30,926 bases of DNA, taken from positions 1 to 30,926 of the IMG/VR virus record IMGVR_UViG_3300013005_000114; one strand, 5' to 3'. Below the pieces are notes generated by a model. That model was not told the DNA's origin. It searched no databases and was given only the letters and a program-made list of their open reading frames with translations. The position numbers were made by a program, and so were the translations under genes. Origin of the DNA: a virus. Positions within the stretch are counted from its first letter, which is position 1, and each line of letters opens with the position of its first letter. Of this stretch, positions 1 to 7,094 are shown piece by piece.

Positions 1-1
1 T

Positions 2-295
2 TACTTCAATGGAAACAGCGAAGCTCAATTCACAGAGACTCACCCAATATTTGTAAAGCGTAATAACGAATATCGTGTAGTCGAGGCAGGTACAGTTCAA
101 GAGGGAGATATATTAATAAATATTAATATAGAAGAGCTATCGGATAAGAACCTAAATCTAGACAGGGTAATATCAGAAATATTAATTTCTAAAATAAATA
201 AAATTACTTTAGATATTAAAAAAGATGTTTATACATTTAGTTGTGACCCTCATAATTGGTATTTTGCAGGAAACATACTAACTCATAATAAATAG
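2..295 (+). CDS. C-terminal end of a protein closing with an intein-like Hint domain (5' partial)
   Basis: This frame is open from the window edge to a TAG stop, so only about 97 C-terminal residues are visible. Two Hint-fold landmarks are present: a TETHPIFV segment, matching the intein block with the conserved Thr-x-x-His, and the final segment VYTFSCDPHNWYFAGNILTHN followed by one Lys and the stop. In inteins and Hedgehog-type domains the His-Asn pair carries out Asn cyclisation at the C-terminal junction. Here nothing follows except Lys, so a normal C-extein with Ser, Thr or Cys is absent and protein splicing is not expected. The domain may cleave or modify its own N-terminal part, as bacterial intein-like domains do. 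The N-terminal part, and so the identity of the carrier protein, lies outside the window. A terminase is possible from position but is not shown. Confidence 0.7.
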   Translation, partial: YFNGNSEAQFTETHPIFVKRNNEYRVVEAGTVQEGDILININIEELSDKNLNLDRVISEILISKINKITLDIKKDVYTFSCDPHNWYFAGNILTHNK

Positions 296-313
296 ATAGG
301 ATGGTAAAAAATA

Positions 314-2164
314 ATGTCATATAAAATCAAAATATTAAAAGATCATCCTATAGGATTTTGGCAACTAGATGATGTAGCAGTAAATCCAACTTTTGACTTT
401 ACTGATATTTTAGATAAATATGATACATACCAAGATTTGATAGATGCGTATGAACAGTATGGAAACATTAATTATCTTGCAGAAGATAGTTCTGGGTGTG
501 CTAATTATGGATTATATGTGGGTGATTTTAATAATAATACAAAAAATTTTCCATTATCTCCTGGAGGAAATTACTCTATAGATATAACATCATCTAAAAG
601 TATAAATTTTCCAATAGTTAATGGTTATTATAAAAATAGCTCCCCTGGTGGCTTTGCTACAAAAGATTATGGGGACAATGATTTTACATTAGAATGTTGG
701 TTGTACCCAGAAATTATTACAAATTCTTTAACCACAATACTAGGTAACAGTACAAAAACGGTAGGAATATTTTATGAAAATGGGAATATAGTATTTAAAT
801 TAAATCAAGAATCTTTAGAGTATACTTTACCATTTATAAATAAATCTATGCATGTAGTCTGTGTATATTTAGTAACAGAAGCTCACATATACATAGATGG
901 TATTTTGAGGGTAAGCAAGTTAATATCCTCTAATCCTTTTACAAATACTGAAATATTACTAACTACTGGACCCACTCAGGACTTATCAGATAAATTTTTA
1001 ATAGACGATGTAGCTATTTATAGATATGGACTATCAAATACAAAAATACTAGAACATTATTCTATTGACAGTTTCACTAGCCCAGTACAAATATCTCAAG
1101 TAGATAATGGAGAGCTTTTTGAATTTTATGATACAGATATCAGCAAAGTTTTTTCTTACTCCTATCCATTAAATAGATCATGGCAAGAGTTAATAACAGA
1201 AGATTTGTATTATGATCAAACTAGTCAATACATTCAAATAAAAAAAGAAAATTCTACAGATAGCAAAGTTGTTGTTTTGCAAGACACTATATATTTGCCA
1301 GCGGCTACCACTATGAATTCTTCTAAAATAGATTGGTTTGGAGATAATGGGGTAGTTGTCGAGACTAGTTCAGATGGAGTAAATTATTCTACATGTACAA
1401 ATGGAGAATCTATACCTCAATACAAAAGTTCACAATTTTCTAGTAGCAAGGTTTTAAATATAAAAATAACAATAACTTCTGGAAATATATCTAAATATTT
1501 ACCAAAATTATATAATTTAAATATTAGCTTTTATAATAATCAAATTATGTATTCAAAAAATGGATCAAGTTATTTGTCAAAAATTCAAGACCTAGATTTT
1601 TATTTAGGGCAAAACGCATATCCAGTTATGTACAGGGATCCAAAAAATGGAATATTGGTACTAGAAAACTCTGGATTTAAAATTAACCTATCTGAATTAA
1701 AGCAGTCTGTAGAATTTTTTTACACCCCGTACTCTTTAAATAAAAGCCTGCTTGTTAGCTCTATTGTAAATGGCAGCGGGGCAGCCAGTGAATATTCATG
1801 GAATACAAATGGGTCAATTAATAAAACAAATATAGCCTCTATATATGTTAATGGGGTAGATGTATCTGCCCAAACCCTGATATCTAATATATTTAAGGTA
1901 AAGGGAATACATCATGTTATAATTAATTTTACAGCCCCAATATATGGCGTAGTAACAGTAAACCATAAATCATCTGGATCCGTCAAATCTTTATATCAAT
2001 ATATGTCATTTTATAAAGAATTACTAGATTATAATAAGATTATTAATCATTATGATTTATATACCTCTAGGCAGTCCTATCAAACCAGCGGATCTTCCAT
2101 AACCTTGTCCGAAAATTCAGTAAACCTATATAATAATGACTGGCTTGTGATACAAAACTCATAA
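314..2164 (+). CDS. LamG/concanavalin A-like domain protein, probable virion surface protein
   Basis: A 616-residue protein of no assigned enzymatic role. After an opening HPIGFWQLDD (residues 11-20), residues about 90-250 form a LamG-like jelly roll: SINFPIVNG, DFTLECWLYP, HIYIDGILR and the closing FLIDDVAIYRYGLS with a HY pair near residue 248. A weaker second jelly roll is suggested near the C-terminus, ending in a similar YNKIINHYDLY. LamG folds usually bind glycans or proteins, so a decoration or adhesion role is an inference. The gene lies 18 bases after the Hint-domain gene and before the portal, an unusual place for a fibre-like protein. The start ATG follows an AGGATGG-like ribosome site. 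Its codons end almost always in A or T, more strongly than in the capsid gene. Function is uncertain; the fold call is fairly secure. Confidence 0.75.
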   Translation: MSYKIKILKDHPIGFWQLDDVAVNPTFDFTDILDKYDTYQDLIDAYEQYGNINYLAEDSSGCANYGLYVGDFNNNTKNFPLSPGGNYSIDITSSKSINFPIVNGYYKNSSPGGFATKDYGDNDFTLECWLYPEIITNSLTTILGNSTKTVGIFYENGNIVFKLNQESLEYTLPFINKSMHVVCVYLVTEAHIYIDGILRVSKLISSNPFTNTEILLTTGPTQDLSDKFLIDDVAIYRYGLSNTKILEHYSIDSFTSPVQISQVDNGELFEFYDTDISKVFSYSYPLNRSWQELITEDLYYDQTSQYIQIKKENSTDSKVVVLQDTIYLPAATTMNSSKIDWFGDNGVVVETSSDGVNYSTCTNGESIPQYKSSQFSSSKVLNIKITITSGNISKYLPKLYNLNISFYNNQIMYSKNGSSYLSKIQDLDFYLGQNAYPVMYRDPKNGILVLENSGFKINLSELKQSVEFFYTPYSLNKSLLVSSIVNGSGAASEYSWNTNGSINKTNIASIYVNGVDVSAQTLISNIFKVKGIHHVIINFTAPIYGVVTVNHKSSGSVKSLYQYMSFYKELLDYNKIINHYDLYTSRQSYQTSGSSITLSENSVNLYNNDWLVIQNS

Positions 2165-2166
2165 TC

Positions 2167-2185
2167 TTGTCAATTGTCTTGACAA
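2167..2185. promoter_or_regulatory. Inverted repeat upstream of a promoter (operator or weak hairpin)
   Basis: TTGTCAA and TTGACAA form a perfect 7-base dyad separated by 5 bases, directly after the LamG gene stop and just before the promoter of the next gene. There is no U tract after it, so a strong intrinsic terminator is unlikely. An operator site or an mRNA 3' end hairpin are both possible. Confidence 0.35.
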
Positions 2186-2189
2186 AATA

Positions 2190-2218
2190 TGGACTTTGAC
2201 CACAAGTAATGGTAGAAT
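2190..2218 (+). promoter_or_regulatory. Sigma70-like promoter, extended -10, for the gene at 2228
   Basis: TGGACT (-35, 4 of 6 matches) and TAGAAT (-10) are 17 bases apart, with TG one base before the -10 box (extended -10). The -10 ends 9 bases before the ATG at 2228 and no Shine-Dalgarno sequence lies between, so transcription would start at or next to the start codon. Confidence 0.5.
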
Positions 2219-2227
2219 TAATACCTA

Positions 2228-2563
2228 ATGAATATTAAAAATGTTAATCAAAAAGTAATAGAGGAAACGACTCTAGGAATATACGTGTGGGAAATGCCAG
2301 ACGGAAGATGGATTGGCGATGACGATGGAAATTTTTTATCAATAACATCTAAAAAAGGTAATCGGTCAAAGATAGACTTGCTAGCCAGAGAAGTAAGATC
2401 ATTTGGAATATATGAAGGTCAGCCTAAATTTTTATCAGGTAGACGTAAAATTAATGATGAAGAACTTCAACACCAAAAACAAAGATTAGATTGGGGTCTA
2501 ACACCAGATCCGCTAGATATCGGCGTATACAAAGATTCAATTAAAAATGGAGGAAAGCCTTAA
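2228..2563 (+). CDS. Hypothetical protein upstream of portal
   Basis: A 111-residue soluble protein that I do not recognise. It has an N-terminal segment rich in Trp and Gly (YVWEMPDGRWIGDDDGNFL, residues 19-37) that looks like a small beta-hairpin module, followed by a basic helical part. No signal peptide, membrane segment or cysteine is present. Its stop overlaps the portal start in TAATG, so the two are probably translated together, and a role near the portal or packaging machinery is a context inference only. No ribosome binding site precedes the ATG; a promoter-like -10 box lies 9 bases upstream, so the message may be leaderless. Confidence 0.8.
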   Translation: MNIKNVNQKVIEETTLGIYVWEMPDGRWIGDDDGNFLSITSKKGNRSKIDLLAREVRSFGIYEGQPKFLSGRRKINDEELQHQKQRLDWGLTPDPLDIGVYKDSIKNGGKP

Positions 2564-4149
2564 TGGAATTTATTAATGATGATACAGAGTTTGTTCAAAA
2601 TATAGATATATCAAATTCTGCCGATTGGGTAAGATTTAATAGCAAAGAGGCTGCAATAGACAATGACCCATTTAATATCGGAGAATTAGAATTAAAAAAA
2701 GTTAATGGACTTAGCACTAATTTTAAACGAAAAATGTCTAGAGAGTTTTCAAAAAGATTTGTTGGTCAAGACGGAACTGGAACTCAACAAAATTTATTGC
2801 AACAAGCAGTTACTGGATATGCAATGTTCGACTTGGTCGAACCAGTTTATAACTTAGAATACCTTTCAAAAATTTATGAAATATCACCGTATAACTACGC
2901 AGCAATTAATGCAAAGGTTGCAAATATTGTAGGACTTGGATTCACATTTGTAGAAACGAAAAAAGCAAACGATGCCTTAGATAACATCTCAGATGAAAAA
3001 CAATTAGATAGAGCACGTAGAAAATTAAACAAACTTCGTCAAGATTTAGATACTTGGCTAGAAGAAACAAATGAAGAAGAGACATTTACAGAAACACTAA
3101 TTAAAGCCTATACAGATTTAGAGGCTACAGGAAATGGATTTATTGAAATTGGTAGAACTACTTCAGGTAATATAGGATATGTTGGACATATTCCAGCAAA
3201 GACTATGCGTGTTCGTCGTTTGCGTGATGGATTTATTCAATTGCTATACGGAAAGGCCGTATACTTTAGAAATTTTGGTGATCAAGAAACTCTTAATCCA
3301 ATAGCCGATGCAACAGATAGACCAAATGAAATTATTCATTTAAAGAAATATACACCAATGAATAATTACTACGGCCTTCCAGATATAGTCGCAGCACAAA
3401 CATCAATGGCTGGCAATGAGTTTGCTGGTAAATATAATTTAGATTATTTTGAAAATAAAGCAGTTCCAAGATATGTAATTACTGTTAAGGGCGCAAAGCT
3501 CTCACCAGAATCTGAAAGAAAACTATTGGAGTTTTTTCAAGTAGGGCTAAAGGGTAAAAACCACAGATCATTATATGTACCACTTCCACCAGACAGTCCA
3601 GACTCAAAGGTTGAATTTAAAATGGAGCCAATTGAGGCAAACTCTCAAGAGTCTTCATTTAATGTTTATCGTAAATCAAATAGAGATGAAATACTATTAG
3701 CTCATAGAGTTCCTATAAATAAAATAGGAGTTCCAGAGGGAATTAGTTTGGCGTCTGCTCGTGATGCAGATAAAATGTTTAAAGAGCAAGTATGTAGACC
3801 AGCACAAGATATTTTAGAGAAAAAGTTAAATAGAATTATTTCAGAAAAAACAGATGCATTAATGCTTAAATTTAATGAATTAACTTTAACAGACGAGGAC
3901 ACTCAGTCCAAAATTGATGAGCGATATTTAAGAATGCAAGTAATTACCCCAAATGAAGTTAGAATTAGAAAAGGTATGGTTCCTAGAGATGGCGGAGACG
4001 ATGTCGTTGATTTAAAGGCACAGGGAGCGGCAGAGCAAAGAGCCCAGGCTGGTAATTCCAGACAAAGAACTCAGGAGAGATCTGCAAATTCTCCCGATAT
4101 TTCTGGGGAGGCCAGAAATCCAAAAGGTGAGGGTAGAACCACAGCTTAA
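2563..4149 (+). CDS. Portal protein
   Basis: A 528-residue protein of the usual size for a phage portal, the dodecameric ring through which DNA is packaged and which joins head to tail. Residues about 93-128 (starting EPVYNLEYLSKIYEISPYN, ending NIVGLGF) match the conserved beginning of the PBSX-type portal family. Later parts include the wing and stem region with GNGFIEIGR near residue 200, HLKKYTPMNNYYGLPD near 265 and the late helix segment around HRVPINKIGVPEG. The C-terminal 50 residues are low-complexity and charged. The start is supported by a GGAGG site 8-9 bases upstream. It is followed by a terminator hairpin, then the protease, the standard order for HK97-like head modules. Family call is confident; assignment to a precise subfamily is not. 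Confidence 0.9.
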   Translation: MEFINDDTEFVQNIDISNSADWVRFNSKEAAIDNDPFNIGELELKKVNGLSTNFKRKMSREFSKRFVGQDGTGTQQNLLQQAVTGYAMFDLVEPVYNLEYLSKIYEISPYNYAAINAKVANIVGLGFTFVETKKANDALDNISDEKQLDRARRKLNKLRQDLDTWLEETNEEETFTETLIKAYTDLEATGNGFIEIGRTTSGNIGYVGHIPAKTMRVRRLRDGFIQLLYGKAVYFRNFGDQETLNPIADATDRPNEIIHLKKYTPMNNYYGLPDIVAAQTSMAGNEFAGKYNLDYFENKAVPRYVITVKGAKLSPESERKLLEFFQVGLKGKNHRSLYVPLPPDSPDSKVEFKMEPIEANSQESSFNVYRKSNRDEILLAHRVPINKIGVPEGISLASARDADKMFKEQVCRPAQDILEKKLNRIISEKTDALMLKFNELTLTDEDTQSKIDERYLRMQVITPNEVRIRKGMVPRDGGDDVVDLKAQGAAEQRAQAGNSRQRTQERSANSPDISGEARNPKGEGRTTA

Positions 4150-4154
4150 TTATT

Positions 4155-4178
4155 AGGCAACTAGTTATTTGCCTTTTT
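4155..4178 (+). terminator. Short intrinsic terminator after the portal gene
   Basis: AGGCAA and TTGCCT form a 6-base stem with an 8-base loop, followed directly by a run of T. The right arm doubles as the -35 box of the next promoter. The stem is short, so termination is probably partial. Confidence 0.55.
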
Positions 4179-4197
4179 ATGTATACAAAGATAAAAT
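4169..4197 (+). promoter_or_regulatory. Promoter overlapping the terminator, for the protease gene
   Basis: TTGCCT (-35, 4 of 6 matches) and TAAAAT (-10) are 17 bases apart. The -10 ends 7 bases before the ATG at 4205, which has no Shine-Dalgarno sequence, so the protease message would be leaderless. Confidence 0.5.
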
Positions 4198-4204
4198 TAA
4201 GCAT

Positions 4205-5509
4205 ATGAATATCGAAAAATCTTATTGGTCCAGTAATGGCGATGATATTAGTTTATCTATTCCTTTCACAAAAGTCAATCGTGAAAAGAGAACAGTTTCT
4301 GGTTTTGCAACACTAGACAACATTGATCAAACAGGAGATGTTGTAACCGCAGAAGCAAGCTTAAAAGCTTTTGAAGGTTTTAGAGGCAATATCAGAGAAA
4401 TGCATTCATCCAATGCAGTTGGCAAAATGGTTTCATTTAAACCAGAAACTTATTATGATACAAAATCAGGTGAATTTTATAATGGAGTATATGTAGATGC
4501 ATACATATCAAAAGGCGCACAAGATACCTGGGAAAAAGTTTTAGACGGAACTCTTCAAGGATTTTCAATTGGCGGAAAGATTGTAGATTCAGAAAACGAA
4601 GTAAATAAGTCTACAGGAAATCCAGTAAGATTTATTAAAGAATACTCATTGATAGAATTGTCAGTTGTAGATTCACCAGCAAATGAATTATGTAATATTT
4701 TATCTATTCAAAAAATGAATGGACAATTAATTTTTAAAGGAATAGCAGCAGATACCATTACGGAAAATATTTTTTATTGTGAAGATAGTGATTCCGTATT
4801 TATGTCAACAGAAGCAACCTACACCTCACCAGTAACTGGCAAACTAGCAAGTTTAATTGGCTGGGTAGAAACTAACGATGTTAACAAAGCAAAAGAAATA
4901 GATAAAATTCTTGCTTCATTTAAGAAGTCAAGATTTACGTTGCCTGAAACACAAATAGCAAAACAGGCAAACGCAAAAGGAGGTAATGAAGTGTCAGAAA
5001 ACACAGAAACAGTAGCAGTTGAAGAAACTGCTCCAGTAGAAGTTTCAATCCCTGCAGAAGCAGTAATTGAAAAAGCTGTTACAGAAGATGTAGTAGCAGA
5101 TGCTTCTGCCGAAATCGTTGAAAAAGCAGCAGACGTCTCAGAAGTCGTCGTTGATGAACCTGATTTTGCAAAAATGTTAGGTGACCTAAAAGGCTTTTTC
5201 TCAGAAACTCTAAGCAAGGCTTCAGAAGCAAATGCAGCACAAGTTACAACTATTAAAGAAACAGTTGAATCTTTTAGCAAGAGCGTAGAAGCCAGAATCT
5301 CAGAGTTGGCAGAACAACACTCAGAACTCAACAAAACTGTTGAGAACATCAAAAACACGATTGATGGTGTAGAAAAGCGTGTCGATGCAGTAGAATCAGA
5401 GACTGCAATTAAGAAGTCCTCAGACCTTGGCGGGTCTCAGGAAGTAAAAATCCAAAAATCAAAATGGAATGGTTCTTTCCTCGGTTCCGTAAACGAACTA
5501 TTTAAATAA
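4205..5509 (+). CDS. Prohead protease with C-terminal scaffold domain (XkdF-like)
   Basis: A 434-residue two-part protein. Residues about 20-180 resemble the XkdF-type phage serine protease (Peptidase_S78_2): VSGFATLDN, then REMHSSNAVGKM with the likely catalytic His67, GFSIGG with likely Ser121, and SVVDSPAN near 153-160. Such proteases cut the scaffold and capsid during prohead maturation. Residues about 263-434 are acidic and helical with a long coiled coil (ISELAEQHSELNKTVENI), typical of a capsid scaffold. A longer reading from a TTG at 4169 exists, but that codon sits in a terminator stem, so the ATG at 4205 is preferred; it lacks a ribosome site and has a promoter just upstream. A second in-frame start at 4991 should yield the scaffold alone. 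The major capsid gene follows at once. Confidence 0.85.
   Translation: MNIEKSYWSSNGDDISLSIPFTKVNREKRTVSGFATLDNIDQTGDVVTAEASLKAFEGFRGNIREMHSSNAVGKMVSFKPETYYDTKSGEFYNGVYVDAYISKGAQDTWEKVLDGTLQGFSIGGKIVDSENEVNKSTGNPVRFIKEYSLIELSVVDSPANELCNILSIQKMNGQLIFKGIAADTITENIFYCEDSDSVFMSTEATYTSPVTGKLASLIGWVETNDVNKAKEIDKILASFKKSRFTLPETQIAKQANAKGGNEVSENTETVAVEETAPVEVSIPAEAVIEKAVTEDVVADASAEIVEKAADVSEVVVDEPDFAKMLGDLKGFFSETLSKASEANAAQVTTIKETVESFSKSVEARISELAEQHSELNKTVENIKNTIDGVEKRVDAVESETAIKKSSDLGGSQEVKIQKSKWNGSFLGSVNELFK
4976..4993 (+). promoter_or_regulatory. Strong internal ribosome binding site and GTG start for nested scaffold
   Basis: AAAAGGAGG (4975-4983) is one of the best Shine-Dalgarno sequences in the window, lies inside the protease gene, and is 7 bases before a GTG that is in the protease frame. 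Spacing and strength are ideal for translation starts. Confidence 0.7.
4991..5509 (+). CDS. Nested capsid scaffold protein (internal start, same frame and stop as protease)
   Basis: Starting at the GTG, the product would be 172 residues beginning MSENTETVAVEE and sharing the C-terminus of the protease protein. It is acidic and Ala/Glu/Val-rich at first, then a coiled coil of about residues 70-145, ending in a basic tail (KIQKSKWNGSFLGSVNELFK), a layout common in phage scaffolds whose C-terminus binds capsid protein. The separate start is inferred from the strong ribosome site and the domain boundary. Nested protease/scaffold genes are well known, for example lambda C and Nu3. The arrangement would give many scaffold copies per protease fusion. 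It is not proven that this start is used. Confidence 0.7.
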   Translation: MSENTETVAVEETAPVEVSIPAEAVIEKAVTEDVVADASAEIVEKAADVSEVVVDEPDFAKMLGDLKGFFSETLSKASEANAAQVTTIKETVESFSKSVEARISELAEQHSELNKTVENIKNTIDGVEKRVDAVESETAIKKSSDLGGSQEVKIQKSKWNGSFLGSVNELFK

Positions 5510-5527
5510 AGGGTAGGTAAATAAATT

Positions 5528-6586
5528 ATGAGCAATGAATTATTAGAAAAGGCAATTGCAACTGGCACAACAGCCACAGGCACTTTTGCTTCAACAACTG
5601 GAGGAGAGGGAATTCACACAGGGTCAGAAAATGGCAATGGTGGATTACTTAATCCAGAACAATCAGCTCGATTTCTAGACTACATGTTCGACGCAACCGT
5701 AATTGGTAAAGTCGCACGTACCGTTAGAATGAAATCTGATACAACTGAAATTGATCGCATGGGCGTAGGCGAAAAGCTTATGAAGCTTGCGACAGAAGGA
5801 GATGACGCAAACAGTGGCAACTCTGCTGTGACATTCTCAAAAATTTCTTTGACAACAAAGAAGTTACGTCTAGATTGGGAACTTTCAACTGAGTCTCTAG
5901 AAGACAACATTGAAGGTGCAGATCTAGAAGATCATATTGCACGTCTGATGGCAACACAGGCTGGTAATGATATTGAAGACTTGGTTCTTAACGGAAACAC
6001 AGCTCTATCATCTGATCAACTTTACAAAGCATTTGACGGAACAGTTAAGCTTGCAAAAGCAAACGGTCACGTAGTAGATGCAGGTGGAGCCGCAATTAGT
6101 CGTGCTACATTTAATAGCGCATTAAAGGCACTTCCACGTAAGTACAAGCAACGTCGTACAGACCTTCGCTTCTTGTCAGGTTCAAACTTGATTCAAGATT
6201 ACTTATACTCAGCATCATTACTTGGTGCAGATGGATCAGCTAACCCACAAGATATCGCTTCAAGCGTTATCCGTGGAGGCGTACAGCCACTAGGCGGTCC
6301 AGCAGGATACGTAGCACCTTTCGCATTTGGTATTCCAATTGTTGAAGTTCCGCTATTAAGCGAGACACAAACTGGCTCATACTCAGGAGCAACAGGATCA
6401 CACGGTGACGTCCACTTGACATTCCCAAATAACGTAGTTATTGGTATCAAGCGTGATGTAACTGTATACCGATTCTTCTGGCCAAAGAAGGACTCAATCG
6501 AGTACACAATGTATACTCGTGTTGGCGTTCAAATTGAGCAAGCAGACGCTTGGGTAGTAGTAAAGAACGTTAAGATTGCTTCCTAA
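5528..6586 (+). CDS. Major capsid protein (HK97 fold)
   Basis: A 352-residue protein placed directly after protease/scaffold. The N-terminal part (LLNPEQSARFLDYMFDATVI, residues 38-57) leads into an E-loop-like segment with SKISLTTKKLRLDWELSTE and a spine-helix region EDHIARLMATQAGNDIEDLV, which is the usual pattern of HK97-type capsids of the phage major capsid family. Near the end, DVHLTFPNNVVIGIKRDVTVYRFF resembles the conserved P-domain strand set. A GGGTAGG site precedes the ATG. Codons ending in C (AAC, TAC, TTC, GAC) and CGT for Arg are more frequent than in neighbours, consistent with very high expression. A strong terminator follows, separating capsid from connector genes. Confidence 0.9.
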   Translation: MSNELLEKAIATGTTATGTFASTTGGEGIHTGSENGNGGLLNPEQSARFLDYMFDATVIGKVARTVRMKSDTTEIDRMGVGEKLMKLATEGDDANSGNSAVTFSKISLTTKKLRLDWELSTESLEDNIEGADLEDHIARLMATQAGNDIEDLVLNGNTALSSDQLYKAFDGTVKLAKANGHVVDAGGAAISRATFNSALKALPRKYKQRRTDLRFLSGSNLIQDYLYSASLLGADGSANPQDIASSVIRGGVQPLGGPAGYVAPFAFGIPIVEVPLLSETQTGSYSGATGSHGDVHLTFPNNVVIGIKRDVTVYRFFWPKKDSIEYTMYTRVGVQIEQADAWVVVKNVKIAS

Positions 6587-6604
6587 TTAGGAATTAATCT
6601 AAAT

Positions 6605-6634
6605 AAAAGCCCCCAATTAATCTTGGGGGCTTTT
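6605..6634 (+). terminator. Strong intrinsic terminator after major capsid gene
   Basis: AAAAGCCCCCAA and TTGGGGGCTTTT form a perfect 12-base stem with a 6-base loop, ending in a T run. It lies 19 bases after the capsid stop. Confidence 0.93.
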
Positions 6635-6659
6635 CATTTGAATTTAGTAATGATATAAT
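6631..6659 (+). promoter_or_regulatory. Promoter with extended -10 for connector genes
   Basis: TTTTCA (-35) and TATAAT (-10, perfect) are 17 bases apart, with TG one base before the -10. The -35 box overlaps the T tract of the preceding terminator. The ATG at 6685 follows with an AAGGAG site, so this message has a short normal leader. Confidence 0.6.
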
Positions 6660-6684
6660 TAAATAACTAGACTAAGGAGAATAT

Positions 6685-7080
6685 ATGTCATTTGAGACAT
6701 TAAAACTATCTGAGATAAAAAAAATAGCCGAAGACTTTGGCGTAGATATACAAACACTAAAAAGCAAGAACGATATTATTGCATCATTAGCTGAAGAGGG
6801 CGTGACATGGTCAATATATCAAAAGACTATTAAAGACATAGACGATAATAAAGAAGAGATTGAAGTTTTACCAAGATTTGATGCTAAAAAGAGTCAAGAT
6901 AAAGATTCAGTTTTAGTTAGAATGGAAAGAGCAAATCATAGATACGATGCTATGGGATTTACATTTACAAGTACACACCCATTTGTAGCAATGTCTGAGG
7001 AACAAGCTCAAGAAATTTTTGATAGGGAGGAAGGTTTTAGATTAGCCACACCAAAGGAAGTTCAGGACTTCTATAACTAA
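6685..7080 (+). CDS. Hypothetical protein with N-terminal SAP/Rho-N-like helical segment
   Basis: A 131-residue charged protein. Residues about 5-38 (LKLSEIKKIAEDFGVDIQTL, then a KNDII segment) have the helix-extended-helix look of SAP, LEM or Rho-N-like domains, which bind nucleic acid or act as small protein modules; residues 60-131 are a separate part with HPFVAMSEEQAQEIFDREEG that reads like a short conserved closing motif. In many phage head modules a gene at this place encodes a head protein or a connector partner, but I cannot assign the role. An AAGGAG site precedes the start. It is the first gene after the capsid terminator and its own promoter. Confidence 0.8.
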   Translation: MSFETLKLSEIKKIAEDFGVDIQTLKSKNDIIASLAEEGVTWSIYQKTIKDIDDNKEEIEVLPRFDAKKSQDKDSVLVRMERANHRYDAMGFTFTSTHPFVAMSEEQAQEIFDREEGFRLATPKEVQDFYN

Positions 7081-7094
7081 TCTAAGCCTTTAAT

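Noticed and set aside
4169-4204. Extended N-terminus of the protease from a TTG at 4169
   Set aside because: The TTG lies in the right arm of the terminator hairpin and in a -35 box, has no ribosome site, and the added 12 residues do not look like protease.
4819-5358. 179-codon open frame on the - strand within protease/scaffold
   Set aside because: Ser/Ala/Thr-rich shadow of a strongly coding region with no own signals.
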